A stretch of 64,000 bases of DNA, taken from positions 1-64,000 of the forward strand of contig JAPPLI010000124.1 of the NCBI GenBank assembly GCA_028819495.1, written 5' to 3'. Under the pieces are notes generated by a model. That model did not search any database, had not been told where the DNA came from, and was given only the letters and a program-made list of their open reading frames with translations. Numbering within the stretch: the first letter of the stretch is position 1; each line of letters opens with the position of its first letter. A program made the translations under genes and the position numbers. The DNA is from Gammaproteobacteria bacterium (GTDB lineage: Bacteria; Pseudomonadota; Gammaproteobacteria; Eutrophobiales; Eutrophobiaceae). Of this stretch, positions 1 to 8,321 are shown one piece after another.

Positions 1-167
1 TACATCAATATGATCAATGAGTTAGAATGAATTATGGGGTTGTTCAGGGACGACTCATTAAGGTAAGTCAGTATGTCATCATCCAGGTAGACGGGAAGAT
101 TAAATTTAGCGCCGGGCCTGTAAAATTTCCCACGCTCGCTTTTGGAAAAATCGTATTCGTCTTTCAT
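1..167 (-). CDS. CopG-like antitoxin, partial (runs off left edge)
   Basis: An open frame starts with ATG at 167 and continues without a stop to base 1. The start MKDEYDFSKSERGKFYRPGA followed by NLPVYLDDDILTYL resembles the N-terminus of ribbon-helix-helix antitoxins of the CopG/BrnA type, in which a basic segment precedes the beta strand. It lies 4 bases after the stop of the ParE-like gene and is probably in the same transcript. After about residue 40 the match to this type becomes poor, so the gene may be decayed beyond the edge. Its cognate toxin is not visible. Confidence 0.5.
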   Translation of the reverse strand, partial: MKDEYDFSKSERGKFYRPGAKFNLPVYLDDDILTYLNESSLNNPIIHSNSLIILM

Positions 168-171
168 TTTG

Positions 172-555
172 TTATTTCATATCGCTTTTGTTCAGATAGG
201 GATGCCTTATGCGATTCAGTTCTTGCCTGATTCTGTGGGAATGGGTTTTCAGAATGCCTGGCACGTCCCGGGTTTGTCTTATCAAGGCAACGATGATGAT
301 TTTGTCAGTATCTATCGGTGTATAGACTATGTAGTGCTCACGGACAGGATGGACGCAAAGACCGGTATCCCCGGTGAGATCATCACGTTCTCGCAATGAG
401 CGATGATTTTGGGCAATGTATTCCGCCCCCTTGTGTAAATCCTTAAAATACTGGCGGGTAAGGTTGGCGCCCCATCGTTTCAGTGACCATACTTTTGCGC
501 CCCTGAAATCCTGTTCTGCCGTTTCCGTCAGAATATAATGCTTCCGTTGCCTCAC
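172..555 (-). CDS. ParE/RelE-family toxin
   Basis: 127 residues with a GTG start at 555. The order EQDFRGAKVWSLKRWG (first helix), LTRQYFKDLHKGAEYIAQNH (second helix), then VHPVREHYIVYTPIDTDKIIIVALIRQTRDV (strand region) is the layout of the ParE branch of the RelE/ParE superfamily. Members are gyrase poisons or ribosome-dependent mRNases; ParE-type members usually target gyrase. The gene follows the ParD-like antitoxin by 5 bases, the usual antitoxin-first order. No frameshift or early stop is seen, so the pair may be active. The subfamily is inferred from pattern only. Confidence 0.75.
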   Translation of the reverse strand: MRQRKHYILTETAEQDFRGAKVWSLKRWGANLTRQYFKDLHKGAEYIAQNHRSLRERDDLTGDTGLCVHPVREHYIVYTPIDTDKIIIVALIRQTRDVPGILKTHSHRIRQELNRIRHPYLNKSDMK

Positions 556-560
556 GAAAC

Positions 561-788
561 TCAGGGTTCATCAGCTATGTCAAGGATGGACTTCTCTGAC
601 ATACGTCCATGTTTGATGTCATCAAGACCAGTCATTACGTGATTGATTATAGAGTCGGCTTCCATATCATGGCGGATGAGATCGCGAATATATTCGCTCG
701 GCGTTGCGTAAACACCGGAGTCACCGGTTCGGCTATCGACGAATTTCCGCAGTTCATTTGTCAGAGATAAATTCAAGCTGCTTGCCAT
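561..788 (-). CDS. ParD-like antitoxin
   Basis: 75 residues from ATG 788; an in-frame ATG at 797 is the alternative start. MASSLNLSLTNELRKFVDSR followed by YATPSEYIRDLIR is the ribbon-helix-helix N-terminus of ParD antitoxins, and the acidic C-terminus (SEKSILDIADEP) would wrap the toxin. It stands first in a short operon with the ParE-like toxin and a CopG-like gene. Such antitoxins bind their own promoter, and a good sigma-70 promoter lies just upstream. The A+T-rich imperfect repeats around 841-875 could be the operator. Confidence 0.75.
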   Translation of the reverse strand: MASSLNLSLTNELRKFVDSRTGDSGVYATPSEYIRDLIRHDMEADSIINHVMTGLDDIKHGRMSEKSILDIADEP

Positions 789-829
789 GGTCTTCATTCT
801 CAGGCTATGTATCTGGAAAGTTAGTGTCA

Positions 830-858
830 AGTATAGTTATGATGACATATATCGTCAA
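830..858 (-). promoter_or_regulatory. Promoter of the ParDE operon
   Basis: On the minus strand TTGACG (853-858) and TATACT (830-835) are separated by 17 bases, a near-consensus sigma-70 promoter about 40 bases upstream of the antitoxin start. The sequence upstream of the -35 contains imperfect copies of CGAATATT/CGACATAT that could bind the RHH antitoxin. No other coding signal is seen between 860 and 920. Confidence 0.55.
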
Positions 859-921
859 TATTCGACATATTGCCTGACTCCGCTTTAGCCCCCAAGGGCT
901 CAGCTCAGATCAGCCTCGCAG

Positions 922-1634
922 CTATTTCAATTCGCGAACGTTTGTTTCGTCTACCAGCCAGAGCGATGCCGGAATCAGAAAACGCTGGCTAAACCGAATA
1001 TATTCCGTCTCTTTGTCTACGACTTCGATACGATAACTCCGCCCAAGATATAACGAGAGTAATCTTCTGTGTCAAATCTATGGTTCTCAAGCCGAACAGC
1101 GCAAGCGTGCGCTGTGTCGACAAGGTACGGAGTCTCGATTCATGTTTCCAGCAACTGAGGTGGCCCACTACGGGTGCGGACCCCGCTCCGCCTACTGACC
1201 CGCTTGACCGCTTCCAGAAGAACCGTGGTGTATAGTCGATTTGGGCGGTGCATATCCGGTGAAGCAGTCTTTTTGACCCCGACATACAACACGAATCCAC
1301 CTACGGATTCAATTTTGTTGAACAGGCGGTGGGTGAATCTGCGCAGTTGGGGATACCGTTCGACGTTGACCACCGTATAGAGACTCGATCCCTTCTTCTC
1401 CCAGACGGCGGGATGTTGGCCGGAACGTTCAAGATCGAACTTGAGAAGCTGGCACTTGCGCTGGAAGAACCAAGTACCGAAAGCACGAACCTCATCCAGC
1501 GGAAGAACTATTCCGGCAAAGCCGAACACCGGGCTGTCATTATGTTGCGGGTCCAACCGGTTGACATAAGGACCGATGTGTCCGAATTCGTCAAGGTAAG
1601 CGAAGTAGGCCGTCATAAGGGGTTCCGGATACAC
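922..1634 (-). pseudogene. DUF3800-like gene remnant
   Basis: The frame 1634-1140 begins MTAYFAYLDEFGHIGPYV and contains PVFGFAGIVLPLDEVRAFG and GGFVLYVGVKKT. This is the N-terminal half of DUF3800, an RNase-H-like family with the early YLDESG-type motif, common in phage and defence regions. Near 1180-1200 the reading frame is lost, and the expected C-terminal aspartates are not found. Downstream, short coding-like stretches appear in other frames; one ends IPASLWLVDETNVREL before a TAG at 922, and I do not recognise it. The locus reads as a decayed gene, perhaps fused to the tail of another. Confidence 0.5.
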
Positions 1635-1739
1635 GAAGGCCCGCGCTGGAGCGTGGGCCTCGGAAGGAAGGTAAGCCGCCGAAACGGCTTGCGCCTCGAA
1701 AGGGAATATAGTTTATTTCGCGGCTCAATGTCAACCTCA

Positions 1740-1840
1740 ATTCCAACCTTCTGGTCACAAGGGCTGCGCACCCGGTAGCCGACCGCCAGAATGGTATCCG
1801 GGCTATAGTGCTTGACCGAACGCTGCACCTGTCAAATGAG
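1740..1840 (-). pseudogene. RhuM-family fragment
   Basis: The minus-strand segment VKHYSPDTILAVGYRVRSP matches the signature of the RhuM (virulence RhuM) family, which normally reads like KYYNLDAIISVGYRVNS and is followed by a GTQFRxW segment. Here the frame breaks soon after RSP, and no RhuM N-terminus can be followed upstream. RhuM genes often sit beside type I restriction loci, which fits the RloA and RloB remnants nearby. The extent is approximate. Confidence 0.45.
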
Positions 1841-1924
1841 AGCTCAGCGTCCATGGCAGACAAAGAGCGACTCAGGTTTCGCATACCTACCTTCAATTCA
1901 TCAGGAACTGCCATATTCTGACAT

Positions 1925-2060
1925 TCAGTCTATCTTGATATTTGCGCTGTATATTCTGTAATGCTTCTTCAGACCGTTGAAATATTCAGGTTCCGTTTTT
2001 TTCCTTCAGTGATAATCAACACCTTATCGGAAAGCGCTCGTTTGTGTTAAGTTCCCATAC
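1925..2060 (-). pseudogene. RloB N-terminal remnant
   Basis: Joining two minus-strand frames gives VLIITEGKKTEPEYFNGLKK followed by HYRIYSANIKI. This matches the start of the RloB family (typically ILIVCEGEKTEPNYFEGF). At least one base change shifts the frame inside the EGKKT motif, and the rest of the gene is missing after about 45 residues. It directly follows the RloA remnant, in the rloA-rloB order seen at restriction loci. Confidence 0.55.
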
Positions 2061-2067
2061 AAGCATC

Positions 2068-2304
2068 CTAGTGAAGTTCGGCAATATTCAGATAAGGCAA
2101 TGCCCCATATCTTCCTGATAAATATCCAGCTTCAAGATTTTCGCGGCCTTTACGCGGGCTGAAATCAGTCAAAGGATAAAGTCTGGTTGCCTGTTCCTTG
2201 TCTTTTTCACAGAACCATATCTGGTCGCGCCTGAATACGTCCTGACTTAGGATAGAGGTTTCATGAGCGGATATTTGTAATATACCATTTGATAATATCA
2301 GCAA
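2068..2304 (-). pseudogene. RloA-like AAA ATPase, C-terminal remnant
   Basis: About 75 residues remain: SAHETSILSQDVFRRDQIWF, then LYPLTDFSPRKGRENLEAGY and LSGRYGALPYL. These correspond to the extreme C-terminus of RloA/AAA15-type ABC-fold ATPases, where the switch histidine (THDTNLL, here AHETSIL) is followed by RRDQIWF and GRYGA. The Walker A and B parts are absent, so the protein cannot work. The RloB remnant follows immediately. The frame is intact over this stretch, so decay is by truncation. Confidence 0.6.
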
Positions 2305-2356
2305 TTAAACGATACTGTTACATCCCTGAACTACTTATTTTTATATGAGGTGTAAC

Positions 2357-2599
2357 ATGGCGGAAAAAGCATTTGTCGGCCTTGCCAAACTGTTTATGAC
2401 TGGTCGCAGTCAGGCTGTGAGGTTGCCGGCTGAATGCAGGTTCGATACAGATGAAGTCACGATCCAGAAACTTGGCGATACTGTGATCATCAGCCCGAAG
2501 ACAAATCGCTGGGATGATTTTTTTGCAAGAGACGCGCTTCCAGAGAACGAGCGTATTCCGGATATTGGGGAGTTGGAATATGAGAAACGAGAAAAATGA
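2357..2599 (+). CDS. VapB-type antitoxin without a toxin partner
   Basis: 80 residues from ATG 2357, with GAGG at 2347-2350 as ribosome-binding site. LFMTGRSQAVRLPAECRF followed by VTIQKLGDTVIISPK is the SpoVT/AbrB swapped-hairpin DNA-binding domain of VapB antitoxins. The C-terminus WDDFFARDALPENERIPDIG is the part that would grip a VapC PIN toxin. No VapC frame follows: after the stop at 2599 there are only 26 bases before the end of dapD on the other strand. It is therefore an orphan antitoxin, probably left after toxin loss. Confidence 0.7.
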   Translation: MAEKAFVGLAKLFMTGRSQAVRLPAECRFDTDEVTIQKLGDTVIISPKTNRWDDFFARDALPENERIPDIGELEYEKREK

Positions 2600-2625
2600 A
2601 GTATGGCACGCTGCCCAGTAAGAAA

Positions 2626-3447
2626 TTAAAGGTCGCGCAACAACTCGTTCAGACTCACCTTCCCGCGGGTCTTCTCATCAACCTGTTTGACAATGACCGC
2701 GCAATACAAGCTGTATTTGCCGTCCTTTGATGGCAGGTTCCCGGATACCACGACGGACCCCGGTGGCACCTTCCCGTAGCTGATCTCGCCGGTCTCGCGG
2801 TTATAAATCCGGGTGCTCTGGCCGATATAAACGCCCATGGAGATGACGGAACCCTCACCGACCACGACGCCTTCAACGATTTCCGAACGCGCCCCTATAA
2901 AGCAATGGTCCTCAATGATAGTCGGGTTGGCCTGCAACGGTTCCAGCACCCCCCCCAGGCCCACGCCGCCGGACAGGTGCACGTTTTTGCCGACCTGGGC
3001 GCAGGAACCCACCGTGGCCCAGGTGTCCACCATGGTGCCCGAATCCACGTAGGCGCCGATATTGACGTAGCTGGGCATGAGCACGACGTTGGGGGCCACG
3101 TAGCTGCCGTAGCGCGCCATGGCCGGCGGGACCACCCGCATGCCGCCCGCGGTGAAATCGTCCTGCCCGTAACCCGCGAACTTGGGTTCCACCTTGTCGT
3201 AATATCGGGTCCAGCCCCCTTCCATCACGCGGTTGTCGTTCAACGCAAATGACAGCAGCACGGCCTTTTTCAACCACTGGTTGACCACCCATTCACCGTT
3301 TCGTTTCTCCGCCACCCGCATCTCGCCGCGGTCCAGCCCGGCTATTGCCTCGTTAACGGCCTCTTTAAGTGATGCTTCGGCGTTGCCCGCGTTGATGCTG
3401 CCGCGCTGTTCGAAAGCCTCGTTGATGATGTCTGCAATACTGCTCAT
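2626..3447 (-). CDS. dapD: 2,3,4,5-tetrahydropyridine-2,6-dicarboxylate N-succinyltransferase
   Basis: 273 residues, full length. DapD transfers succinyl from succinyl-CoA to tetrahydrodipicolinate in the succinylase branch of lysine and meso-diaminopimelate synthesis in the cytosol. The left-handed beta-helix is visible as hexapeptide repeats, e.g. [40 protein letters not shown] and [17 protein letters not shown]; the short C-terminal cap follows. CAGGAG ahead of ATG 3447 is a good ribosome-binding site. It is divergent from leuB, with a 27-bp hairpin element between them. asd, two genes away, serves the same pathway. Confidence 0.97.
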   Translation of the reverse strand: MSSIADIINEAFEQRGSINAGNAEASLKEAVNEAIAGLDRGEMRVAEKRNGEWVVNQWLKKAVLLSFALNDNRVMEGGWTRYYDKVEPKFAGYGQDDFTAGGMRVVPPAMARYGSYVAPNVVLMPSYVNIGAYVDSGTMVDTWATVGSCAQVGKNVHLSGGVGLGGVLEPLQANPTIIEDHCFIGARSEIVEGVVVGEGSVISMGVYIGQSTRIYNRETGEISYGKVPPGSVVVSGNLPSKDGKYSLYCAVIVKQVDEKTRGKVSLNELLRDL

Positions 3448-3479
3448 TGGCTGTCAGCTCCTGTTGTCTTGTTTTTTTG

Positions 3480-3506
3480 GGAAGCTCTGACTTAATCAGA
3501 GGTTCC
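3480..3506. mobile_element. Minimal MITE-like hairpin (family A) with TTTG target duplication
   Basis: A 27-bp imperfect palindrome made of GGAAGCTCTGA, CTTAA and TCAGAGGTTCC. It is bounded on both sides by TTTG (3476-3479 and 3507-3510), as expected for a 4-bp target-site duplication. Its ends match those of the larger elements at 7371-7520 and 34912-35062, so it looks like an internally deleted copy with only the two tips left. It lies between the divergent dapD and leuB genes. Confidence 0.6.
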
Positions 3507-3585
3507 TTTGTACTTAAAATCAGTAACGCAACATTATGATACAATTTGCAAATTTACTACAACAGCGACACGCAAAAAGCAGGAC

Positions 3586-4692
3586 ATGAGTCATAACGTA
3601 CTGGTATTGGCTGGAGACGGGATCGGTCCGGAGATCATGGCGGAGGCAGAGAAAGTCCTGGCCTGTCTGACCCGGGACCATGGCCTGGATATTTCCATGG
3701 ATCATGCCCTGGCAGGCGGCGCGGCCTACGATGACTGCGGAACCCCGCTGCCGGAGGAGACCCTGCAGAAGGCGCTGGCATGTGACGCCGTCCTGTTCGG
3801 CGCCGTCGGCGGTCCGAAATGGGACGGGCTGCCGCGTGAGTTACGGCCCGAACGCGGCGCGTTGCTGCCCTTGCGTTCGGAACTGGCCCTGTTTGCCAAC
3901 CTCAGGCCGGCGCTCACCTACCCGCAACTGGTGGCTGCCTCGTCACTCAAACCGGAACTGGTCAGCGGACTGGATATCATGATCGTGCGCGAACTGACCG
4001 GGGGTATCTATTTCGCCGAGCCCAGGGGTATCAACACGGCAGAATCAGGCGAGCGCGTGGGGATCAACACGTTGCGCTACACGGAGACGGAGATCCGCCG
4101 TATCGCCCACACCGCTTTCAGGGTCGCCATGCAACGGGTTAAACGGCTGTGTTCGGTGGACAAGGAGAATGTACTGGAAGCGACCGTGCTCTGGCGCGAG
4201 GTGGTGATGGAAACAGCCGCCGGATATCCTGAAGTCGAATTACAGCATTTGCTGGTGGATAACGCCGCCATGCAACTGGTGCGCAGGCCGAAGCAGTTCG
4301 ACGTGATCGTCACCACCAACATGTTCGGTGATATCCTGTCCGATCTTGCTTCCATGCTCAGCGGTTCCATCGGCATGCTGCCTTCCGCCTCATTGGACGA
4401 GAACGGCAAGGGATTGTACGAGCCGATCCATGGTTCAGCGCCGGATATTGCCGGCAAGGGACTTGCCAATCCCCTGGCGATGATATTGTCGGCGGCAATG
4501 ATGCTGCGCTGGTCCCTGGGACTGCCGGAACAGGCGGACAGGGTTGAGAATGCGGTGAAATCCGTTCTGGAACAGGGTCTCAGAACGGTGGACATCCACA
4601 CGCAGGGCACTGAAAAAGTCTCCACCTCACAGATGGGAGATGCAGTAGTGCGCGCGCTTGGGGAACAGACAATTAACGGGATGCAGGCGTGA
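3586..4692 (+). CDS. leuB: 3-isopropylmalate dehydrogenase
   Basis: 368 residues from ATG 3586 ([20 protein letters not shown]), the start that matches the family N-terminus. LeuB oxidises and decarboxylates 3-isopropylmalate with NAD to give 2-oxoisocaproate for leucine synthesis. Visible hallmarks are GDGIGPE near the start, [10 protein letters not shown] with the substrate-binding tyrosine, and the metal and NAD region [16 protein letters not shown] followed by [14 protein letters not shown]. leuC and leuD are not adjacent upstream, where they often lie. The stop codon overlaps the GTG start of asd by 4 bases, so the two are translationally coupled. Confidence 0.96.
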   Translation: MSHNVLVLAGDGIGPEIMAEAEKVLACLTRDHGLDISMDHALAGGAAYDDCGTPLPEETLQKALACDAVLFGAVGGPKWDGLPRELRPERGALLPLRSELALFANLRPALTYPQLVAASSLKPELVSGLDIMIVRELTGGIYFAEPRGINTAESGERVGINTLRYTETEIRRIAHTAFRVAMQRVKRLCSVDKENVLEATVLWREVVMETAAGYPEVELQHLLVDNAAMQLVRRPKQFDVIVTTNMFGDILSDLASMLSGSIGMLPSASLDENGKGLYEPIHGSAPDIAGKGLANPLAMILSAAMMLRWSLGLPEQADRVENAVKSVLEQGLRTVDIHTQGTEKVSTSQMGDAVVRALGEQTINGMQA

Positions 4693-5714
4693 CGGATAAA
4701 AAAGTCAATGTAGCAGTGGTCGGCGCGACCGGCGAGGTCGGGCAGGCCATGTTGTCGATCCTGGAGCAGCGGGATTTTCCGGTTGCCGGGCTGCATGTCG
4801 TGGCCAGCAGCCGCTCCGCGGGTAAAACCATTGAATTCAGGGACGAGGAACTGGTGGTCGAAGACCTGGATTCATTCGATTTTTCCGGCATCGACATCGG
4901 CCTGTTTTCCCCGGGGGCTTCCGTGTCCAACATCCATGCGCCCCGGGCCGCCGCCGCAGGGACGGTCGTCATCGACAATACGTCCCGGTTTCGTTATGAC
5001 GCGGATATTCCCCTGGTCGTGCCGGAGGTGAATCCGGAAGCCGTTGGGCAGTATGCCGGACGTGGCATCATTGCCAACCCCAACTGTTCCACCATCCAGA
5101 TGGTCATGGCGTTGAAACCCGTTTACGACGCCGCCGGCATCGAGCGGGTCAACGTCGCCACTTACCAGGCAGTCTCCGGCAAGGGCAAAAAAGCGATAGA
5201 GGAACTGGAGCAGCAGACCATCGCCCTGTTCAACGGCAGACCCGTTATCCCGACGGAACACCCCAGGCAGATGGCGTTCAACGTCCTGCCCCAGATCGAT
5301 GCGTTCCAGGACAACGGTTATACCAGGGAAGAGATGAAGATGGTCTGGGAGACGCGCAAGATCCTGGGTGATGAAGCGCTCCGGGTGAACCCCACCTGTG
5401 TGCGCGTGCCGGTGTTCTACGGCCATTCCGAGGCCGTGCACATCGAAACGAAAGAGAAGATCACCGTTGAGGAGGTGAGAACCCTGTTAAACGATTTTCC
5501 CGGCGTGGTGGTCATAGACGAGCGGGAAGATGGCGGCTACCCGACGGCCGTGACCGAGGCTTCCGGGCATGACCCGGTATTCGTCGGGCGGATCAGGGAG
5601 GACCTTTCCCATCCCAGGGGCATCAATTTCTGGGTGGTTTCCGACAATATCAGGAAGGGAGCCGCCCTGAACAGTATTCAAATAGCGGAATATCTGTTAA
5701 AACATCATTTATAA
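4689..5714 (+). CDS. asd: Aspartate-semialdehyde dehydrogenase
   Basis: 341 residues with a GTG start overlapping the leuB stop (GTGA). The enzyme reduces aspartyl-4-phosphate to aspartate semialdehyde, the branch point to lysine, threonine and methionine. The N-terminal Rossmann motif [12 protein letters not shown], the catalytic cysteine in [11 protein letters not shown] and the segment [18 protein letters not shown] identify the family. The length fits the 335-345 residue type shared by Pseudomonas and many other bacteria, rather than the longer enteric type. A 71-bp inverted repeat follows and may act as a 3' end. Confidence 0.96.
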   Translation: MTDKKVNVAVVGATGEVGQAMLSILEQRDFPVAGLHVVASSRSAGKTIEFRDEELVVEDLDSFDFSGIDIGLFSPGASVSNIHAPRAAAAGTVVIDNTSRFRYDADIPLVVPEVNPEAVGQYAGRGIIANPNCSTIQMVMALKPVYDAAGIERVNVATYQAVSGKGKKAIEELEQQTIALFNGRPVIPTEHPRQMAFNVLPQIDAFQDNGYTREEMKMVWETRKILGDEALRVNPTCVRVPVFYGHSEAVHIETKEKITVEEVRTLLNDFPGVVVIDEREDGGYPTAVTEASGHDPVFVGRIREDLSHPRGINFWVVSDNIRKGAALNSIQIAEYLLKHHL

Positions 5715-5755
5715 TCACCCATACGGTTTACACATAGCTGTTCCCGCTGAATGCC

Positions 5756-5826
5756 GGGGTCAGAGTAAAAACCCATCGGGATCAGCGCTTTTATCGTAAT
5801 CTCTCATGGGTTTTTACTCTGACCCC
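5756..5826. repeat. GGGGTCAGAG inverted repeat (family C), copy 1
   Basis: Two perfect 21-base arms beginning GGGGTCAGAGTAAAAACCCA and its complement enclose a 29-base loop. The first 15 bases of the arm recur at 16157, 18002 and 26208, while the inner arm bases differ. It lies between asd and fimV and could form a long transcript-end hairpin. I see no ORF in it. Confidence 0.7.
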
Positions 5827-5881
5827 ACCTATCCGACCGATGTTGGCGGGAACCACTGGTTTACACACGGGGGAAACTGTA

Positions 5882-7369
5882 ATGAGACAGAGAAAACTAC
5901 CCGTATTAACCGCCTGCCTGCTGGTACTGCTGGCGCCGGCCTGGGTGTTTGCCCTGAACCTGGGCGATATCAGCCTGAAATCGGGGCCGGGCGAGCCACT
6001 GGAAGCGGAAATCCCGCTGTCCGGCGTGTCCGCCGAGGAACAGGACAGCCTCAGCGTCGGCCTGGCCGATGTTGCCGGGTTTCGCTGGGCCGGCATTGAA
6101 TGGTCCCCGGCGCTTAACCAGCTGCAATTCGAATTGAAGCGCGGCGCGGACGGCGCGGATTATATCCGCATCCACAGCGATGAGGCAGTGCGGAACCCCG
6201 TGCTGCACTTTTTGTTGAAGGTGGCCTGGTCCAGGGGGCGGCTGTTCCGGGAATACACCCTGGAACTTGATACGCCGCCGCACGTCTCGGGCGACACGCC
6301 GGCTGACTCTGCCGCGACCGCGGTTGAAGGTGATTGGGAAGATGCCAGGGCAGCAGTCCGGGAATCGCGCAGGTACGAGGTCGTCCGCAATGATACCTTG
6401 TGGGAAATTGCCCGGGAACTGCGCCCGGACAGTTCCGTCTCCATACAGCAGATGATGCTGGCCTTGTTGCGCACAAATCCTGATGCCTTTATTAACGATA
6501 ATATCAACTGGTTGAAAGCGGGCGCGGACCTGTGGATGCCGAGTGACTTCGAAATGCAGGCGTTATCGGCGGCTGAGGCATTTGCTGAAGTGCTGGTCCA
6601 GAACAACGTGTGGCGGGAAGCCCGCGGCCTGCCCGCGGTGGATACCGGCTGGCTGGCCGGTACCGGTACGATTGCGGTTGACGGAGGATTGCGCCTGGTG
6701 CCGGTCACAGAGGGGGATCTGGAGGATGACGACATTTCCGCGGCCGAGCCGGACGGGGCTTCCGGGGAGCAGGCCCTGGCGCTGGCAAACGAGCAGGTTG
6801 AAGAGCTGGCACAGGAGAACATTGAACTTGAGGACAAGCTGACCGAGGCCGAGACCATTATTGAAGATCTCAGGCGCCTGGTCGAACTCAAGGATGATGA
6901 ACTCGCCGCACTGCAGGGGCAATCCATTGGCGAAGATGCAGACCCCGGCCCCGGTCTGCCGGAACGATTGAGATCATTCCATGATGAGACGATCAAGCCG
7001 GCGTATAGCCTGGCCAGGGATAACTGGTATATCGTGCTTGCGGGCCTTGCATTGCTTCTGGCCGGATGGTTGCTGCTGCGCAGAAAAGCCGCTCGTGCCC
7101 CGAAGGGATTTTCAGTCCCCGCCGCTTCGGTCCGGGCTGATTTTGTCAAGGTGACCCGCGCCGAAAAAGAGGCTTCCCCGGCTGAAGATGATGCGCAGCA
7201 GGAAGAGGAGGAAGACCAGGCGCAGAATAAACTCGACCTGGCCAGGGCGTACCTTGAACTTGACGATACGGAGAACGCGCGCGCCATCCTCGATGAGGTC
7301 CTGTCGGAAGGCAATGCGGCGCAACGGGAAGAAGCCCGGCAGTTACTGGAACAGGCAAAGTCCAGTTAA
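5882..7369 (+). CDS. fimV: FimV-like polar peptidoglycan-binding membrane protein
   Basis: 495 residues from ATG 5882, with GGGGGAAA upstream. The order is a signal peptide (MRQRKLPVLTACLLVLLAPA, cut near AWVFA), the FimV N-terminal domain (LNLGDISLKSGPGEPLEAEI), a LysM motif around residues 165-220 (RYEVVRNDTLWEIARELRPD), an acidic coiled coil around 305-350, one membrane helix (WYIVLAGLALLLAGWLLLRR), and the C-terminal TPR-like FimV domain (LDLARAYLELDDTENARAIL). FimV scaffolds polar type IV pilus and twitching functions in Pseudomonas. It is shorter than the about 900-residue Pseudomonas protein, mainly in the acidic cytoplasmic part. The position between asd and truA is conserved. Confidence 0.93.
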   Translation: MRQRKLPVLTACLLVLLAPAWVFALNLGDISLKSGPGEPLEAEIPLSGVSAEEQDSLSVGLADVAGFRWAGIEWSPALNQLQFELKRGADGADYIRIHSDEAVRNPVLHFLLKVAWSRGRLFREYTLELDTPPHVSGDTPADSAATAVEGDWEDARAAVRESRRYEVVRNDTLWEIARELRPDSSVSIQQMMLALLRTNPDAFINDNINWLKAGADLWMPSDFEMQALSAAEAFAEVLVQNNVWREARGLPAVDTGWLAGTGTIAVDGGLRLVPVTEGDLEDDDISAAEPDGASGEQALALANEQVEELAQENIELEDKLTEAETIIEDLRRLVELKDDELAALQGQSIGEDADPGPGLPERLRSFHDETIKPAYSLARDNWYIVLAGLALLLAGWLLLRRKAARAPKGFSVPAASVRADFVKVTRAEKEASPAEDDAQQEEEEDQAQNKLDLARAYLELDDTENARAILDEVLSEGNAAQREEARQLLEQAKSS

Positions 7370-7370
7370 T

Positions 7371-7520
7371 GAAGCTCTGAACAAGTCCATCCTGGACTTG
7401 TCAGAGCACGCAATACAAAAATGCGATTTTTGTGTTGCTCACAAAATCAATGACTTGTAGTCATTGATTTTGACGGCACGTCCCTGTACCGTTGGAACCT
7501 CTGACTTAATCAGAGGTTCC
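7371..7520. mobile_element. MITE-like multi-hairpin element (family A), long copy
   Basis: A 150-bp non-coding element directly after the fimV stop. The left end is GAAGCTCTGAACAAGTC; the right end is a perfect 27-bp palindrome (7494-7520) of GGAACCTCTGA, CTTAA and its complement. Between them stand consecutive hairpins: CAAGTCCATCCTGGACTTG, then GCAATACAAAAATGCGATTT closing back to GTGTTGC, then AAAATCAATGACT closing on AGTCATTGATTTT. The same order of hairpins with different arm sequences occurs at 34912-35062. No clear target duplication is seen here. Confidence 0.6.
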
Positions 7521-7532
7521 AAACGCTTCGTG

Positions 7533-8321
7533 ATGAAAATTGCCGCCGGCGTTGAATATGACGGATCCCGGTATTCAGGTTGGCAAATACAGAAACACTC
7601 GTCATCGGTTCAGGAGCGCGTGGAAGCCGCCCTGTCGGCGGTCGCGGACCATACGGTTGCAGTGACCTGTGCCGGCAGGACGGACGCGGGAGTGCACGCG
7701 CTGAACCAGGTGGTCCACTTTGAATCAGGCGCCGATCGGGACACCCATTCCTGGGTCCTGGGCGCAAACACCCACCTGCCCGGAGACATCAGCCTGGCCT
7801 GGGCAAAACCCGTCCAGTCTGATTTCCATGCCCGTTACTCGGCAACGAGCCGCGTGTACAAGTATATTATCCTGAACAGGCCGGCGCGTCCCGGTCTGGG
7901 CCATGGTTACGTTACCTGGGAGTGCCGCCGCCTGGATGCCGGCAAGATGTCGGAGGCCGCGGCCTCGCTGGTCGGCGAACATGACTTTACTTCGTACCGG
8001 GCAACGTCCTGCCAGGCGAAAACACCGGTCAGAAACGTCCTGGACCTGAACGTCAAACGGGAAAACGACTACGTGATCATAGTGGTTGAAGCCAATGCCT
8101 TCCTGCACCACATGGTGCGCAATATCGCAGGCGTGCTGATGGCAATTGGAATGGGCAGGCACGCTGTTGGCTGGGAAAATGAGGTGCTTGAGGCGAAAAG
8201 CAGGGATTGCGGGGGTGTGACCGCGGCGCCGGACGGGCTCTACCTGGCAGGCGTCAAATATCCTGAAAAATATGGAATTCCCGGTCAAAATACGGAACGC
8301 CATGGGGACTTTTATATATGA
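7533..8321 (+). CDS. truA: tRNA pseudouridine(38-40) synthase
   Basis: 262 residues from ATG 7533 (MKIAAGVEYDGSRYSGWQIQ). TruA converts U38-U40 in the anticodon arm of many tRNAs to pseudouridine. The catalytic aspartate lies in CAGRTDAGVHALNQVVHF, and the C-terminal VEANAFLHHMVRNIAGVLMA is typical. The family-A element ends 12 bases upstream of the start, so it must lie in the leader of this gene or of the operon. The stop overlaps the trpF start by ATGA. Confidence 0.95.
   Translation: MKIAAGVEYDGSRYSGWQIQKHSSSVQERVEAALSAVADHTVAVTCAGRTDAGVHALNQVVHFESGADRDTHSWVLGANTHLPGDISLAWAKPVQSDFHARYSATSRVYKYIILNRPARPGLGHGYVTWECRRLDAGKMSEAAASLVGEHDFTSYRATSCQAKTPVRNVLDLNVKRENDYVIIVVEANAFLHHMVRNIAGVLMAIGMGRHAVGWENEVLEAKSRDCGGVTAAPDGLYLAGVKYPEKYGIPGQNTERHGDFYI

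Noticed and set aside
6160-7314. Long antisense ORF (384 codons) opposite fimV
   Set aside because: It mirrors the codon pattern of fimV, is serine-rich as expected for an antisense frame of GC-rich DNA, has no ribosome-binding site and no family signature.
7371-7520. Possible CRISPR-like repeat-spacer structure
   Set aside because: The hairpins have different arm sequences and there is no constant repeat with regular spacers. No cas genes are present. It fits a hairpin-rich mobile element better.
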